From NCBI RefSeq assembly GCF_024753565.1, contig NZ_JANTPT010000001.1, forward strand, positions 1,445,969-1,509,968: a stretch of DNA of 64,000 bases. Direction: 5' to 3'. Source of the DNA: Mechercharimyces sp. CAU 1602. Its GTDB lineage: Bacteria; Bacillota; Bacilli; Thermoactinomycetales; JANTPT01. The notes below the pieces were generated by a model. The model saw only the letters and a program-made list of their open reading frames with translations. It ran no database searches and was not told where the DNA came from. Shown here in pieces: positions 7,908 through 16,255 of this stretch. How positions within the stretch are numbered: position 1 is the stretch's first letter; every line of letters begins with the position of its first letter. The position numbers and the translations under genes are program-made.

Positions 7908-8908
7908 TATCGCTTCCTCCTTCCCAGCGCCAATCCCAGCGGGACCGACAGTGTTGGTCCGATCCACTGCGAGGCTTTCTTCGCTACTCTTTTACTCATC
8001 ATATTTTCTGGTGACGGACTGACCGATACCTTTGTATCCACCTGTTCATTCAGGTATTGTTGCAGTAGAGAAAAATCAATTCCTTCTCCGCTAAGAACCC
8101 ATTCCATTATGTCTATACTATGATTCGCCTTCCACCCATCCACTATCTCTTCCAGTTGAATCAATAATCTTTCTCCATAAACTGAGATCTCTTCCTCATC
8201 TCTTACCACAGGTTTAAGCGAATCCATTTGTGGACGATAAATCTGGTCATCGTCCATGCTCACCGAAAGAGGGATTGACTTCCATTCGATCAAATTACCC
8301 TGTATGACCAGACTTATTTCTACTCTAGTCTTAGCGATCTGCAGTAACATGACATTTTCCGCCAGTTGCATATGTAGATCTAACCAGCGATAAAGACCTA
8401 GTGGCGCTAACTGCACACCTACTGGTTCTAAACCTAACCAGCCCGCCACTTCTACCCACTGCTCTACTTTCTCTTTCGATGTCATTACAAAGATCGCTTC
8501 CTGCTCACCACCATCTTCCCATACATGTCCAATCCGATGAAAATCAAAGGTAGGGTTATCAAAAGGAAGAGATAATTCTGGTAATATTTCATTTTGGAAC
8601 CATTTACGCAAACGTCGGTTTCGCAACTCTGGAATGCTTTGCTTCACTATATATACATCCGAACAATTAAGAGAAAGCACTGCTTTGCGCGTGCGAAACT
8701 TTTTCTCTTTCATCCCTTCACGCATTGTCTGAATGAATGCTTCACGTTCTTGCAAATCGCCCCCATCTATCCATGTAGATGGAAATGGGTGTGCCATATA
8801 CTCGATCATCCGAGATTTTAAGCGTTTTCTCTTTACTTTCACTTCTACAATTTTAACCAACGAATCTGAAAGCTCCATCGCTAGCATGTTGCGTGTAAAC
8901 CACCCCAT
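7907..8908 (-). CDS. pilM: PilM-like actin-fold pilus assembly protein
   Basis: 333-residue cytoplasmic protein of the PilM/FtsA-like actin fold. The N-terminus MGWFTRNMLAMELSDSLVKI fits the first phosphate loop, and RKAVLSLNCSDVYIVKQSIP with LRKWFQNEILPELSLPF matches PilM family blocks. It should bind the N-terminal peptide of PilN at the inner face of the membrane. ATG at 8908 has AAGGAG at good spacing; an ATG two codons earlier is too close to it. First gene of pilMNO, just after the prepilin peptidase gene. Confidence 0.8.
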   Translation of the reverse strand: MGWFTRNMLAMELSDSLVKIVEVKVKRKRLKSRMIEYMAHPFPSTWIDGGDLQEREAFIQTMREGMKEKKFRTRKAVLSLNCSDVYIVKQSIPELRNRRLRKWFQNEILPELSLPFDNPTFDFHRIGHVWEDGGEQEAIFVMTSKEKVEQWVEVAGWLGLEPVGVQLAPLGLYRWLDLHMQLAENVMLLQIAKTRVEISLVIQGNLIEWKSIPLSVSMDDDQIYRPQMDSLKPVVRDEEEISVYGERLLIQLEEIVDGWKANHSIDIMEWVLSGEGIDFSLLQQYLNEQVDTKVSVSPSPENMMSKRVAKKASQWIGPTLSVPLGLALGRRKR

Positions 8909-8947
8909 GCTCATACTCCTTCTTTCGTAAAATTATCTTTCATTCTA

Positions 8948-9679
8948 TTACCCCACTAATAAGCGCCAATAAGCTTGCAACAAAAACTCTCCCCATATAT
9001 AAGCAAGTAGAGAGCCTGCGGCGAGATGGGGGGCAAAAGGAATAGTGCGGGGAGCTTCGTGCACGCTCCCTATCATCAGATAAATACTCCACAACCCTCC
9101 GCATATTACAGCAGTCATTATCGCTACAGTGATAGATGGCCATCCAATAGCAAACCCTGCTACCCCCATCATTTTCGCATCCCCCCATCCCATTCCTCCA
9201 TCACTGAGTACAATAATGATCACAATGATGCAGAACCCTGCAAGCATTCCTAGTAGATAGGATCCCCAGGTAGATTCGGGATAGAGAAGACGAACACTTA
9301 TTAATACTAACAACCCACTCGCTGTAAGCCGGTTAGGAATGAAACCCGACCAACAATCCGTACATACACATGTCATTAAAAAAGTAACAAAGCATAATGA
9401 GATCACTAATTCATAAATGGAGGTTGTATAATAAGAGACCATCATACTACTACCCACCATTAGTATCATGATCATGCCTCCACTGGGAGATCGAACATGT
9501 ACACACTTTGCACACCGGGTCGATACGAGCAAATGTTTACTCTCCCCCAAACTAACATTACAGTGACGGCAGACCCCTCCATACTCTCGTGATTGTAACA
9601 TAATGAATGAAAGAGATGGAAGAAAAACTCCCACAATCACTCCCCATAGTAAACCGAAGTATAAAGTGGTGATAGACAC
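8948..9679 (-). CDS. comC: Prepilin peptidase / late competence protein ComC
   Basis: Type IV leader peptidase (A24) that cleaves and methylates pilin-like proteins. Visible are the two Cys pairs (CRHC, CAKC), the first catalytic Asp in DCWSGFIPN and the second in GMGWGDAKMM, with about eight membrane spans. The N-terminal GSFLNV block is degenerate here (GVFLPSL). I use GTG at 9679, preceded by GAAGGGGTG, giving 243 residues (Bacillus ComC 248); an ATG at 9697 has no clear Shine-Dalgarno. It precedes pilMNO. Confidence 0.88.
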   Translation of the reverse strand: MSITTLYFGLLWGVIVGVFLPSLSFIMLQSREYGGVCRHCNVSLGESKHLLVSTRCAKCVHVRSPSGGMIMILMVGSSMMVSYYTTSIYELVISLCFVTFLMTCVCTDCWSGFIPNRLTASGLLVLISVRLLYPESTWGSYLLGMLAGFCIIVIIIVLSDGGMGWGDAKMMGVAGFAIGWPSITVAIMTAVICGGLWSIYLMIGSVHEAPRTIPFAPHLAAGSLLAYIWGEFLLQAYWRLLVG

Positions 9680-9883
9680 AATCACACCCCTTCGCATCCA
9701 TTTTGGTTCATACCATACGTTGGAAACTGTTGTGTCATCCTCTCTCTCTACTTTACTAAAAAAGGGTGTGCAGGAAAATAGGACACGAAAAATAAATATT
9801 TTAACCTCATATCTTTACTGACGTATACCTCCCTCCAAAAGTTGCAAATTCCTATATTCATTTATTCGTGTCTAATGCAAGAG

Positions 9884-9926
9884 TGTGATCATTGCGATAT
9901 AATCAACCCATATCGCAATGATCACA
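9884..9926. repeat. 17-bp perfect inverted repeat upstream of the PanE-like gene
   Basis: Arms TGTGATCATTGCGATAT (9884-9900) and its exact reverse complement (9910-9926) are separated by 9 bases. It ends 31 bases before the PanE-like start codon and has no T-run, so it is more likely an operator or an mRNA structure than a terminator. Confidence 0.85.
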
Positions 9927-9957
9927 TTCGTTATAAAGGAGTGTAGAGACTAAACCT

Positions 9958-10986
9958 ATGAATAAAAATGTTGTTATCGTGGGAGCAGGTGCTATCGGAG
10001 GTACATTAGCAGCTTGGATCAGTCCACACCATCCCTCTACCTATGTATTAGACCGCGGAGTTGTGGCAGAAGCAATCAAAACAAATGGTATCACCACTTA
10101 TCTGGGTGGAAAAGAAGCTGAAAAACAGACCGTACGGGTAAACAGCATCGATGATCTTTCACAGATAGAAGCGATTGATATTCTCATCATCGCCGTCAAA
10201 ACCTACAGCTTGGAGGCTGTCTGTCAAGCTATTAGAGAAAAAATCGAAGGGGAGCCTATTGTAGTTGCCCTCCAAAATGGGATAGAAAATCAGGACATTC
10301 TTCCACGCTACTTTAAGCGCATCCTATACGGAGTAATCGGTTATAACGCATGGTTAGATCAGCCCGGCACCATCGGCTATCAGCATAAGGGACCTTTCAT
10401 TCTCGGTACCCCTACCAATGACCTACGACTCGAGCTGAATGAAGTCTCTACCCTTTTTAATCAAGGTGTCGAAACGATCATTACCACACATTTACAAGAT
10501 GCTGTCCACTCTAAAATCATACTCAACTTAACCAATTCCTTCACTACCCTAGTTGGCCATAAACATAGAGAAATATCTGATTTTAAACTTTTTAAGAAAA
10601 TACTAACAAACATTCTCGTTGAAGGAATTGAAATTGTTCAAGCGAATGGCTACAAAGAATGTCAGCTTGGCGATATGCCTTCGTGGCGAAAGATGAAGGC
10701 AACCGTACAACTTCCACAAATATTGACTAACGGAATCTTTCGTAGGAACATGAAAAAAATGGTTATTAGTAGTATGGGACAAGATATCCTCGTGCGTGGC
10801 AACTCAGATTCCGAGTTAGAGTCTATCAATGGCTACATGATTCAACTCGCCGATCGCAAACAGTTGGCGGCTCCCTATAATCGCGCCATCTATGCACTTT
10901 GTAAAGAAGAGTTTAGTAAGCCTTCCTTTAAACCACTGAGCGAAGAACAAGTATGGGAGTATCTCCAAAGCTTTCAGAAGGCATAA
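9958..10986 (+). CDS. Ketopantoate reductase family protein (PanE/ApbA-like)
   Basis: 342 residues with the N-terminal dinucleotide-binding motif GAGAIGG (residues 9-15), the VALQNGIEN block (about 104-112) and a helical C-terminal domain, as in ketopantoate reductases, which use NADPH to make pantoate for coenzyme A synthesis. No panB, panC or panD is nearby, and the family contains many paralogues with other substrates, so the exact reaction is not certain. The AAGGAG upstream is 16 bases away, unusually far, and a long inverted repeat lies just before it. Confidence 0.8.
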   Translation: MNKNVVIVGAGAIGGTLAAWISPHHPSTYVLDRGVVAEAIKTNGITTYLGGKEAEKQTVRVNSIDDLSQIEAIDILIIAVKTYSLEAVCQAIREKIEGEPIVVALQNGIENQDILPRYFKRILYGVIGYNAWLDQPGTIGYQHKGPFILGTPTNDLRLELNEVSTLFNQGVETIITTHLQDAVHSKIILNLTNSFTTLVGHKHREISDFKLFKKILTNILVEGIEIVQANGYKECQLGDMPSWRKMKATVQLPQILTNGIFRRNMKKMVISSMGQDILVRGNSDSELESINGYMIQLADRKQLAAPYNRAIYALCKEEFSKPSFKPLSEEQVWEYLQSFQKA

Positions 10987-11027
10987 GAAAAATAGAAACC
11001 GCTTTCATTAAGATGAGCACCTCTTCA

Positions 11028-11080
11028 AAGAGAGACCAATCAGCCCCACATCACTAGCTGGTTGGTCTCTCTTCTTTTGG
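11028..11080. terminator. Terminator between PanE-like gene and ArsR gene
   Basis: A 17-bp stem (11028-11044 with 11057-11073, one G-T pair) is followed on the plus strand by CTTCTTTT. It sits between two converging genes. Confidence 0.8.
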
Positions 11081-11770
11081 TCAGTTGGTTTCAATATGAA
11101 AGAAGCGCTGCAACTCTATCTTCCCTCTCTCTGTCACCACTACTGCTCGAGTGTTTTCACATTTAACCAACCACTTTTGTGAAAAGCAGTGTTCAGCTAT
11201 TGCCCATCCGAACCATCCTGCCATATGTTCACGACGTTCACTCCAATCCAAGCACGGCTTTAAAAATATACGCCTGCTCTTGTGCCCTTCTTCCCACTGG
11301 ATCCCGAGCTGTAAACACCACTTTGTTCCCGCCGGGGTCAAAACGTACTCTTCTTCCCTTCTCTCTATCCTTTTTAGACCTAACAGAGAATCGAAAATCT
11401 TCACTCCTAATTCACCTGCAAGATGGTCATAACATGTCCTGGCATAGCAAATTTTTTTCATTTTGTCCGATTGATGCAAGGAGCGGATTTCTACAGGTGG
11501 TGCAATCGTCCCCAATTTCTCTAACACTTCTGCAATCTCAATTCCCGCGAGAGAATAATAGCGATGCCTCCCCCTCTTTTCCACTCTCAATAATTTACCT
11601 TCAACCAATTTAGATAAATGAGAGCTCATTGTAGGATGTGAAACGCGCGCATGATAGGCCAGTTGACTGGCTGGTAATGATCTCCCGTCTAATAAACAAT
11701 CCAAGATGATAGCTCGTGTCGGTTCAGCAATTAATTTTGCTATATAAGCAATATCAGGATATACATTCAT
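11081..11770 (-). CDS. ArsR-family winged-helix regulator
   Basis: 229 residues. The N-terminal winged helix (about 8-75: ADPTR-like AEPTRAIILDCLLDGR, SQLAYHARVSHPTMSSHLSKL, KRGRHRYYSLA) is ArsR-type. The C-terminal part carries the block CYARTCYDHLAGELGV, common in a subgroup of ArsR-like regulators, whose ligand is unknown to me. It is transcribed away from the DinB gene at 11840 with about 70 bases between, a typical regulator/target arrangement; a short dyad ATCAACTTGAT lies between them. Confidence 0.85.
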   Translation of the reverse strand: MNVYPDIAYIAKLIAEPTRAIILDCLLDGRSLPASQLAYHARVSHPTMSSHLSKLVEGKLLRVEKRGRHRYYSLAGIEIAEVLEKLGTIAPPVEIRSLHQSDKMKKICYARTCYDHLAGELGVKIFDSLLGLKRIERREEEYVLTPAGTKWCLQLGIQWEEGHKSRRIFLKPCLDWSERREHMAGWFGWAIAEHCFSQKWLVKCENTRAVVVTERGKIELQRFFHIETN

Positions 11771-11788
11771 ATTTCGATGATACCCTAA

Positions 11789-11799
11789 ATCAACTTGAT
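11789..11799. promoter_or_regulatory. Candidate operator between arsR-type gene and dinB-type gene
   Basis: ATCAACTTGAT is an 11-base perfect dyad in the short divergent gap, next to TACAAT (a possible -10 for the plus-strand gene). It could be the ArsR-family protein's own binding site; nothing beyond symmetry and position supports it. Confidence 0.3.
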
Positions 11800-11839
11800 C
11801 TACAATTTACTTATAGCCACTTAACAAAGGAGAATGAGT

Positions 11840-12313
11840 ATGAATGCTATCGATGTATGTATACTGAATCTGGAGGAAACGAGAAGGAGATCACACAAAC
11901 TATGGCGCTCGTTACCTGATGAATGGCTTGGCTGGAGACCTGATCAAGGTGCCTTCTCTTTTGGAGAGATGATCCGTCATGTATGGCGAGCCAGTTATAA
12001 TTATCATCGTATCTTGCTTCATGGCGGCTCACCTATAAATGCGGGCGACCCTCCCTTTGATCAGCAGCCGATTCAATCTGTCGAGGGAGAAATCGCCCTG
12101 TCACAACCTTATTTTCAAGAATTTCTTACCTATGTTCGTTCACTCTCTGAAAGCGACCTAAACAGTATCCTAATCAAACGTGAAGACGCAGGTTATGAAC
12201 GTCACCTCGGCGATATGATATTACGTATTGCTTATCATGATTCTGTTCATACAGGACAGTTTTTACAATACCTCCGGATGGCTGGTTTAGAGCGCCCCCG
12301 CATTTGGGATTAA
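11840..12313 (+). CDS. DinB/YfiT family protein
   Basis: 157-residue four-helix bundle protein of the DinB family, many of which are thiol (bacillithiol) transferases using a metal held by three His. Candidate ligands are His in IRHVWRASYNYH (about residue 50) and the pair in AYHDSVHTGQF (about 135-139). I choose the second ATG, 7 bases from AAAGGAG; the first is too close. It diverges from the ArsR-type gene, its likely regulator. Substrate unknown. Confidence 0.85.
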   Translation: MNAIDVCILNLEETRRRSHKLWRSLPDEWLGWRPDQGAFSFGEMIRHVWRASYNYHRILLHGGSPINAGDPPFDQQPIQSVEGEIALSQPYFQEFLTYVRSLSESDLNSILIKREDAGYERHLGDMILRIAYHDSVHTGQFLQYLRMAGLERPRIWD

Positions 12314-12317
12314 TATT

Positions 12318-12353
12318 AGCGTGGGAGAGTTTAATTCTAAACCCTCTCACGCT
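12318..12353. repeat. Hairpin between converging genes, no U-tract
   Basis: A 16-bp stem (12318-12333 with 12338-12353; one A-C mismatch, one G-T pair) with the 4-base loop ATTC directly abuts the stop codon of the next gene. Neither strand has a T-run after the stem. Confidence 0.8.
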
Positions 12354-13124
12354 TTACATGCTTGTTAGATAATCCCATAAGCCTTTTCCAATAAAAATGA
12401 CTGTTACCGAGACAAACAACGCTTTCACATATGCCGCACCCTTTCGAATGGCAAGATTGGAACCAATCGCTGCTCCTATCACCATCGCTATCCCCATGGG
12501 AACGCCATAACCGAAATGAACCGAATCAAAGTAGATAAAAGCGATCAACGCTGCCAGGTTACTACCAAAGTTTAAAACCTTTGCATTCCCCGCCGCTTCT
12601 ACAAAGTCAAACCCGAGTAACAAAAAAGAAAAAATCAAAAATGAACCTGTTCCGGCCCCCAAAAAACCATCATAAAATCCGATTATCATTGCTGCCAAGC
12701 CGATAAAGATGGCTAGTTTCCTCGTCATCACTGTAAAGGTAGATTCACTCCCCCAGCGCTTGCTCATCACTGTATAAATAGTGACACCTACTAGCAGAAC
12801 CAAAATTAATGGCTTTAAAACTGCAGAAGAGATTAATTGAACAACATAAACACCGACTGCAGAGCCGACCACAGCCAGTGGAAAAAGCATAAGAACCAAT
12901 TTTTTATTAATCTTTCCTGATTTTAAGAATGAGAGGGTACTCGTTAATGCCCCCATCGTACTCGCTAACTTATTGGTTCCTAAAGCAAGAGATGGCGGCA
13001 GACCGGTAAAAAGTAAAGCGGGAATAGACACGAGCCCACCACCCCCCACGACCGAATCCACAAAGGCGGCTAAAAACCCTGCGGCAATAAGAAACAGTAA
13101 AATCTCCAGGCTCATATTTTCCAT
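12354..13124 (-). CDS. TauE/SafE family membrane transporter
   Basis: 256-residue integral membrane protein of the COG0730 family (YfcA/TauE/SafE), implicated in export of sulfite or organosulfur anions. The N-terminal DSVVGGGGLVSIPALLFTGLPP motif and the internally repeated GFYDGFLGAGTGSF block are characteristic, with about eight spans. It is a single gene facing away from ecsAB, with a 16-bp inverted repeat in the shared upstream gap. The substrate cannot be read from sequence. Confidence 0.88.
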   Translation of the reverse strand: MENMSLEILLFLIAAGFLAAFVDSVVGGGGLVSIPALLFTGLPPSLALGTNKLASTMGALTSTLSFLKSGKINKKLVLMLFPLAVVGSAVGVYVVQLISSAVLKPLILVLLVGVTIYTVMSKRWGSESTFTVMTRKLAIFIGLAAMIIGFYDGFLGAGTGSFLIFSFLLLGFDFVEAAGNAKVLNFGSNLAALIAFIYFDSVHFGYGVPMGIAMVIGAAIGSNLAIRKGAAYVKALFVSVTVIFIGKGLWDYLTSM

Positions 13125-13190
13125 TTATGCTGCTTCCTCTCTAGTTGAAATCCAAGTTTGTTGTATTCTCTCAGTTAGTCTAAATATGGT

Positions 13191-13234
13191 TAGATTATAA
13201 CCTAGTTGCTGTTTGCCCACTAGGTTATAATCTA
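13191..13234. repeat. 16-bp perfect inverted repeat in the tauE/ecsA divergent gap
   Basis: TAGATTATAACCTAGT (13191-13206) and its exact reverse complement (13219-13234) flank 12 bases. It lies 67-110 bases upstream of the TauE-like start and upstream of the putative ecsA promoter. No T-run follows on either strand. Confidence 0.85.
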
Positions 13235-13249
13235 TGATTTGAACCTCCC

Positions 13250-13279
13250 TAGACAAGCCCTCCTTTCATCGCATACAAT
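13250..13279 (+). promoter_or_regulatory. Possible promoter of ecsAB
   Basis: TAGACA, an 18-base spacer and TACAAT lie about 50 bases upstream of ecsA. The -35 is only a partial match. Confidence 0.45.
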
Positions 13280-13329
13280 AAACACAGTATGGAATCTGTT
13301 CCCACACAGAGAGAGAAAGGGTGCATCTG

Positions 13330-14061
13330 ATGTTACACGTAAATCAATTGGTAGGAGGCTACCAATTACATAAGCCTGTAATTCATGACATTTCATTTAC
13401 AGTACGTCCCCATGAAATGGTCGGAATCATCGGTCTTAATGGTGCCGGTAAAAGTACAACGATCAAACACATATTGGGACTTCTCAATCCTTCTTCTGGA
13501 GAAATAACCCTCGACAATGTGGCGCTTGGAGAAGATCCTGTACGATATCGCTCCAGCATGGCCTATATACCTGAAACGCCCCAACTATATGACGAGCTCA
13601 CCTTGATGGAACACTTGGAACTAACAGCTCAAGCATATCAAATAGATCAACAAGCTTTTGCTGAGCGTATCCCTGCTCTCCTTGAAACCTTTCGCATGAC
13701 CAAGCAAGCCAAATGGTTCCCAGGAGTTTTTTCAAAAGGCATGCAGCAAAAAGTTATGATCTTGTGTGCATTTCTTGTACAACCTTCACTCCTAATTGCC
13801 GATGAACCTTTTGTCGGACTAGATCCCCTGGCGACACAAGCTCTGCTCGATCATTTTGTCGCGATGAAAGAAGCCGGAGCAGGAATTCTTCTTTCCACTC
13901 ACATCCTTTCTACAGCAGAAAAATATTGTGATCGCTTCGTTCTCCTGCATGAGGGTCGGGTTCAGTTGCATGGAACATTAGCTCAAATGCAAGCTCAAGC
14001 CGGCCGAACTAATGCAAGCTTAGACGAGCTCTTTCGCATGGTCACACAGGGTGAGGGGTGA
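13330..14061 (+). CDS. ecsA: ABC transporter ATP-binding protein EcsA
   Basis: 243 residues with Walker A GLNGAGKST, the signature FSKGMQQKV, Walker B LLIADEPF and the H-loop STH. Blocks such as YRSSMAYIPETPQLYDELTLMEHLELTAQAY and KWFPGVFSKGM-type segments follow Bacillus EcsA closely. In Bacillus, EcsAB affects secretion, competence and sporulation through the intramembrane protease RasP. I use ATG 13330, 8 bases from AAAGGG; an upstream GTG is too close to it. ecsB follows immediately. Confidence 0.92.
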   Translation: MLHVNQLVGGYQLHKPVIHDISFTVRPHEMVGIIGLNGAGKSTTIKHILGLLNPSSGEITLDNVALGEDPVRYRSSMAYIPETPQLYDELTLMEHLELTAQAYQIDQQAFAERIPALLETFRMTKQAKWFPGVFSKGMQQKVMILCAFLVQPSLLIADEPFVGLDPLATQALLDHFVAMKEAGAGILLSTHILSTAEKYCDRFVLLHEGRVQLHGTLAQMQAQAGRTNASLDELFRMVTQGEG

Positions 14062-14069
14062 ACGCAACC

Positions 14070-15284
14070 ATGAATATTAACGCTCTTTACCGCCAACGAC
14101 TCCTCCAAGCTTGGAATAAGCGGCTTGGCTACTTTCGCTTGATCGCACAAGGACTCGGCGTCCTTCTCTTAGGTGCTATGCTACTGTTCACCCTACCTGA
14201 AAAACATCCACTCCTTTATCTACCGGACGTTTTTCCACCTTTCTTAACCGTACCGCTCTTCCTTACACTGCTTTATACTTTATGGTTAAGCTATGTTCCT
14301 ATCCGTACTTTCCTGCTCCAACCAGATCTTACTTTCTTATTGCCTGCAGAAGATCGTATGCGTCACTACTACCGTTCCAGTATTACTTATAGTGCAACCA
14401 TACATATGATTGTAACGGTTGTCATCAGCTTATTGCTCTCCCCACTTTACCTACAATACATCAGCGATACCATAAATATGTGGTTTGTTCTCTTATGGAT
14501 CTTGCTCTTAAAAGGGTGGAATTTTTATCAGTATGGAGAAGACTTACAACACCTTCATTCTCCATGGTTTCGTCCACACAGAGTGGTTATCAATCTACTC
14601 TTTACCGCCCTTCTTTTTTATCAAATCTATCTAGGTCTCATTGTTTCGATTCCGCTACTCGCCCTCACCATTTGGCTTGAGCTGCGAAATCGCAAAAAAC
14701 GTTTTCCCTGGCGTACATTGTTACAAAAAGAGGAGAAGATGACAGCTCGTAACTATAGTCTTGCTGCTCTCTTTGTTGACATCCCGCACGTACATGCAAA
14801 AGTAAAGCACCGAAAATGGCTGATTGCCCTTATCGGATGGCTACCTCTATTTAAACGACCTTTTCTATATCTCTACCTACGTACGTTTTTCCGTACTAAT
14901 GAACTATGGGACATGTATCTACGTCTTGTTATTGTGACCGGTCTACTCTTGTGGTGGTTAGATCATCCGTATTTAGTAATTACGATCTATCTCCTCAGTC
15001 TGTATGCGACTAGCTTACAACTTCCTACCGTCATTCGTCCTTATCGAGAACAGATCATGATCCACCTCTACCCTGTACTAACAACGGAAAAGCGCAACAG
15101 TTTTGCATGGTTTTCCTATCTCGCACTCGGTGGGCAAGCACTCGTGTTAGCTCTTTTTCAATTGTTCGAAGGCAAGCTACCTCTTCTGCACGTAGCTGCC
15201 CTTGGTGGCATTGGACTCGCGTTAAGCTATGTACTCAGTTTTCACTGGTTGCCTAAACGTCATCTACAAGATGCTCGACCCTAA
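14070..15284 (+). CDS. ecsB: ABC transporter membrane protein EcsB
   Basis: 404-residue polytopic membrane protein, partner of EcsA. The N-terminus MNINALYRQRLLQAWNKRLGY and several clusters of hydrophobic spans match the EcsB layout. ATG 14070 is 8 bases from GAGGGGTGA, which overlaps the ecsA stop; a GTG at 14058 overlapping the ecsA stop is an alternative. No ecsC follows; an SDR gene comes next. Confidence 0.88.
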   Translation: MNINALYRQRLLQAWNKRLGYFRLIAQGLGVLLLGAMLLFTLPEKHPLLYLPDVFPPFLTVPLFLTLLYTLWLSYVPIRTFLLQPDLTFLLPAEDRMRHYYRSSITYSATIHMIVTVVISLLLSPLYLQYISDTINMWFVLLWILLLKGWNFYQYGEDLQHLHSPWFRPHRVVINLLFTALLFYQIYLGLIVSIPLLALTIWLELRNRKKRFPWRTLLQKEEKMTARNYSLAALFVDIPHVHAKVKHRKWLIALIGWLPLFKRPFLYLYLRTFFRTNELWDMYLRLVIVTGLLLWWLDHPYLVITIYLLSLYATSLQLPTVIRPYREQIMIHLYPVLTTEKRNSFAWFSYLALGGQALVLALFQLFEGKLPLLHVAALGGIGLALSYVLSFHWLPKRHLQDARP

Positions 15285-15340
15285 CACATCCTTGTCTCCT
15301 CTTCTCTCTTTTTTAGCTAGCAGCTTTAGAAAGGATGGTT

Positions 15341-16186
15341 ATGATGAGTAAAGAAATTGCACTGATTACGGGATCGTCTAGCGGATTTGGTCTTCTTACC
15401 GCTTTATCACTAGCCAAAGAAGGCTATCAGGTCATTGCCACCATGCGTGCTTTAGAAAAAAAGACTGCCTTAGAAAAAGCGATCGAAAAGGAGAAGCTCA
15501 CTTCGATCGAGATCCTTCCACTGGATGTAACCGATCATGATTCCATCTCTACGACGATTCAATCTGTCCTCGAACGATATGGACAGATTGATCTGCTCAT
15601 CAATAACGCTGGTTATGCTGCCAATGGATACGTAGAGGATCTATCATTAACTACTTTTCGCGAACAATTTGAGACAAACTTTTTTGGACTCATCGCTGTT
15701 ACACAAGCAGTCCTTCCTTCCATGCGCCAACGCCAACAGGGACGAATTATCAATATGAGTAGTGTGAGCGGTCGCATCGCCTTCCCTGCTCTCAGCCCTT
15801 ATTCTTCCTCTAAATATGCTGTCGAAGGGTTTAGCGAATCACTCCGTCTTGAAATGCTCCCTTATGGGGTCTATGTCTCGTTGATTGAGCCAGGTTCATA
15901 TCAAACTTCTATCTGGGATAAAAGCTTTGCCCAAACGGACCAAGGTAAAAGAAATAGCAACTATCCCAAAGAGATGGAAATGATTATGAATGAAGCGATT
16001 CAAATCAAACAACACGCTGCTGACCCTCAAGATGTGGCTGACCTTATCGTCCGAGTTGCCCAGCACCCTAATCCTAAGCTACGCTATCCTATCGGAAAAG
16101 AGGCAAAATCCACCCTGCGCCTAAAATCCCTCCTCCCTTGGGCATGGATCGAACGCTATGTGATAAAAAAATATCTGAAAATGTAA
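15341..16186 (+). CDS. Short-chain dehydrogenase/reductase
   Basis: 281 residues, classical SDR fold: cofactor motif TGSSSGFG (about residues 10-17), NNAG (about 88-91), the catalytic Ser in NMSSVSG and the YSSSK pair (about 155-159). The absence of an Asp after the second strand does not settle NAD versus NADP. Substrate unknown. Start chosen for spacing to AAAGG. Followed by a strong bidirectional terminator. Confidence 0.88.
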   Translation: MMSKEIALITGSSSGFGLLTALSLAKEGYQVIATMRALEKKTALEKAIEKEKLTSIEILPLDVTDHDSISTTIQSVLERYGQIDLLINNAGYAANGYVEDLSLTTFREQFETNFFGLIAVTQAVLPSMRQRQQGRIINMSSVSGRIAFPALSPYSSSKYAVEGFSESLRLEMLPYGVYVSLIEPGSYQTSIWDKSFAQTDQGKRNSNYPKEMEMIMNEAIQIKQHAADPQDVADLIVRVAQHPNPKLRYPIGKEAKSTLRLKSLLPWAWIERYVIKKYLKM

Positions 16187-16201
16187 TACTACCTTGTAAA
16201 C

Positions 16202-16240
16202 AAAACCCCTAAATGGTTAAGACAACCATTTAGGGGTTTT
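16202..16240. terminator. Strong bidirectional terminator
   Basis: A perfect 17-bp stem (16202-16218 with 16224-16240) with a 5-base loop is bounded by A4 and T5 runs. It separates the converging SDR and murC genes. Confidence 0.95.
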
Positions 16241-16255
16241 TATCGCCTTCTATTA

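Noticed and set aside
11179-11613. Plus-strand 144-codon frame
   Set aside because: Antisense to the well-supported ArsR-family gene; composition typical of a shadow frame.
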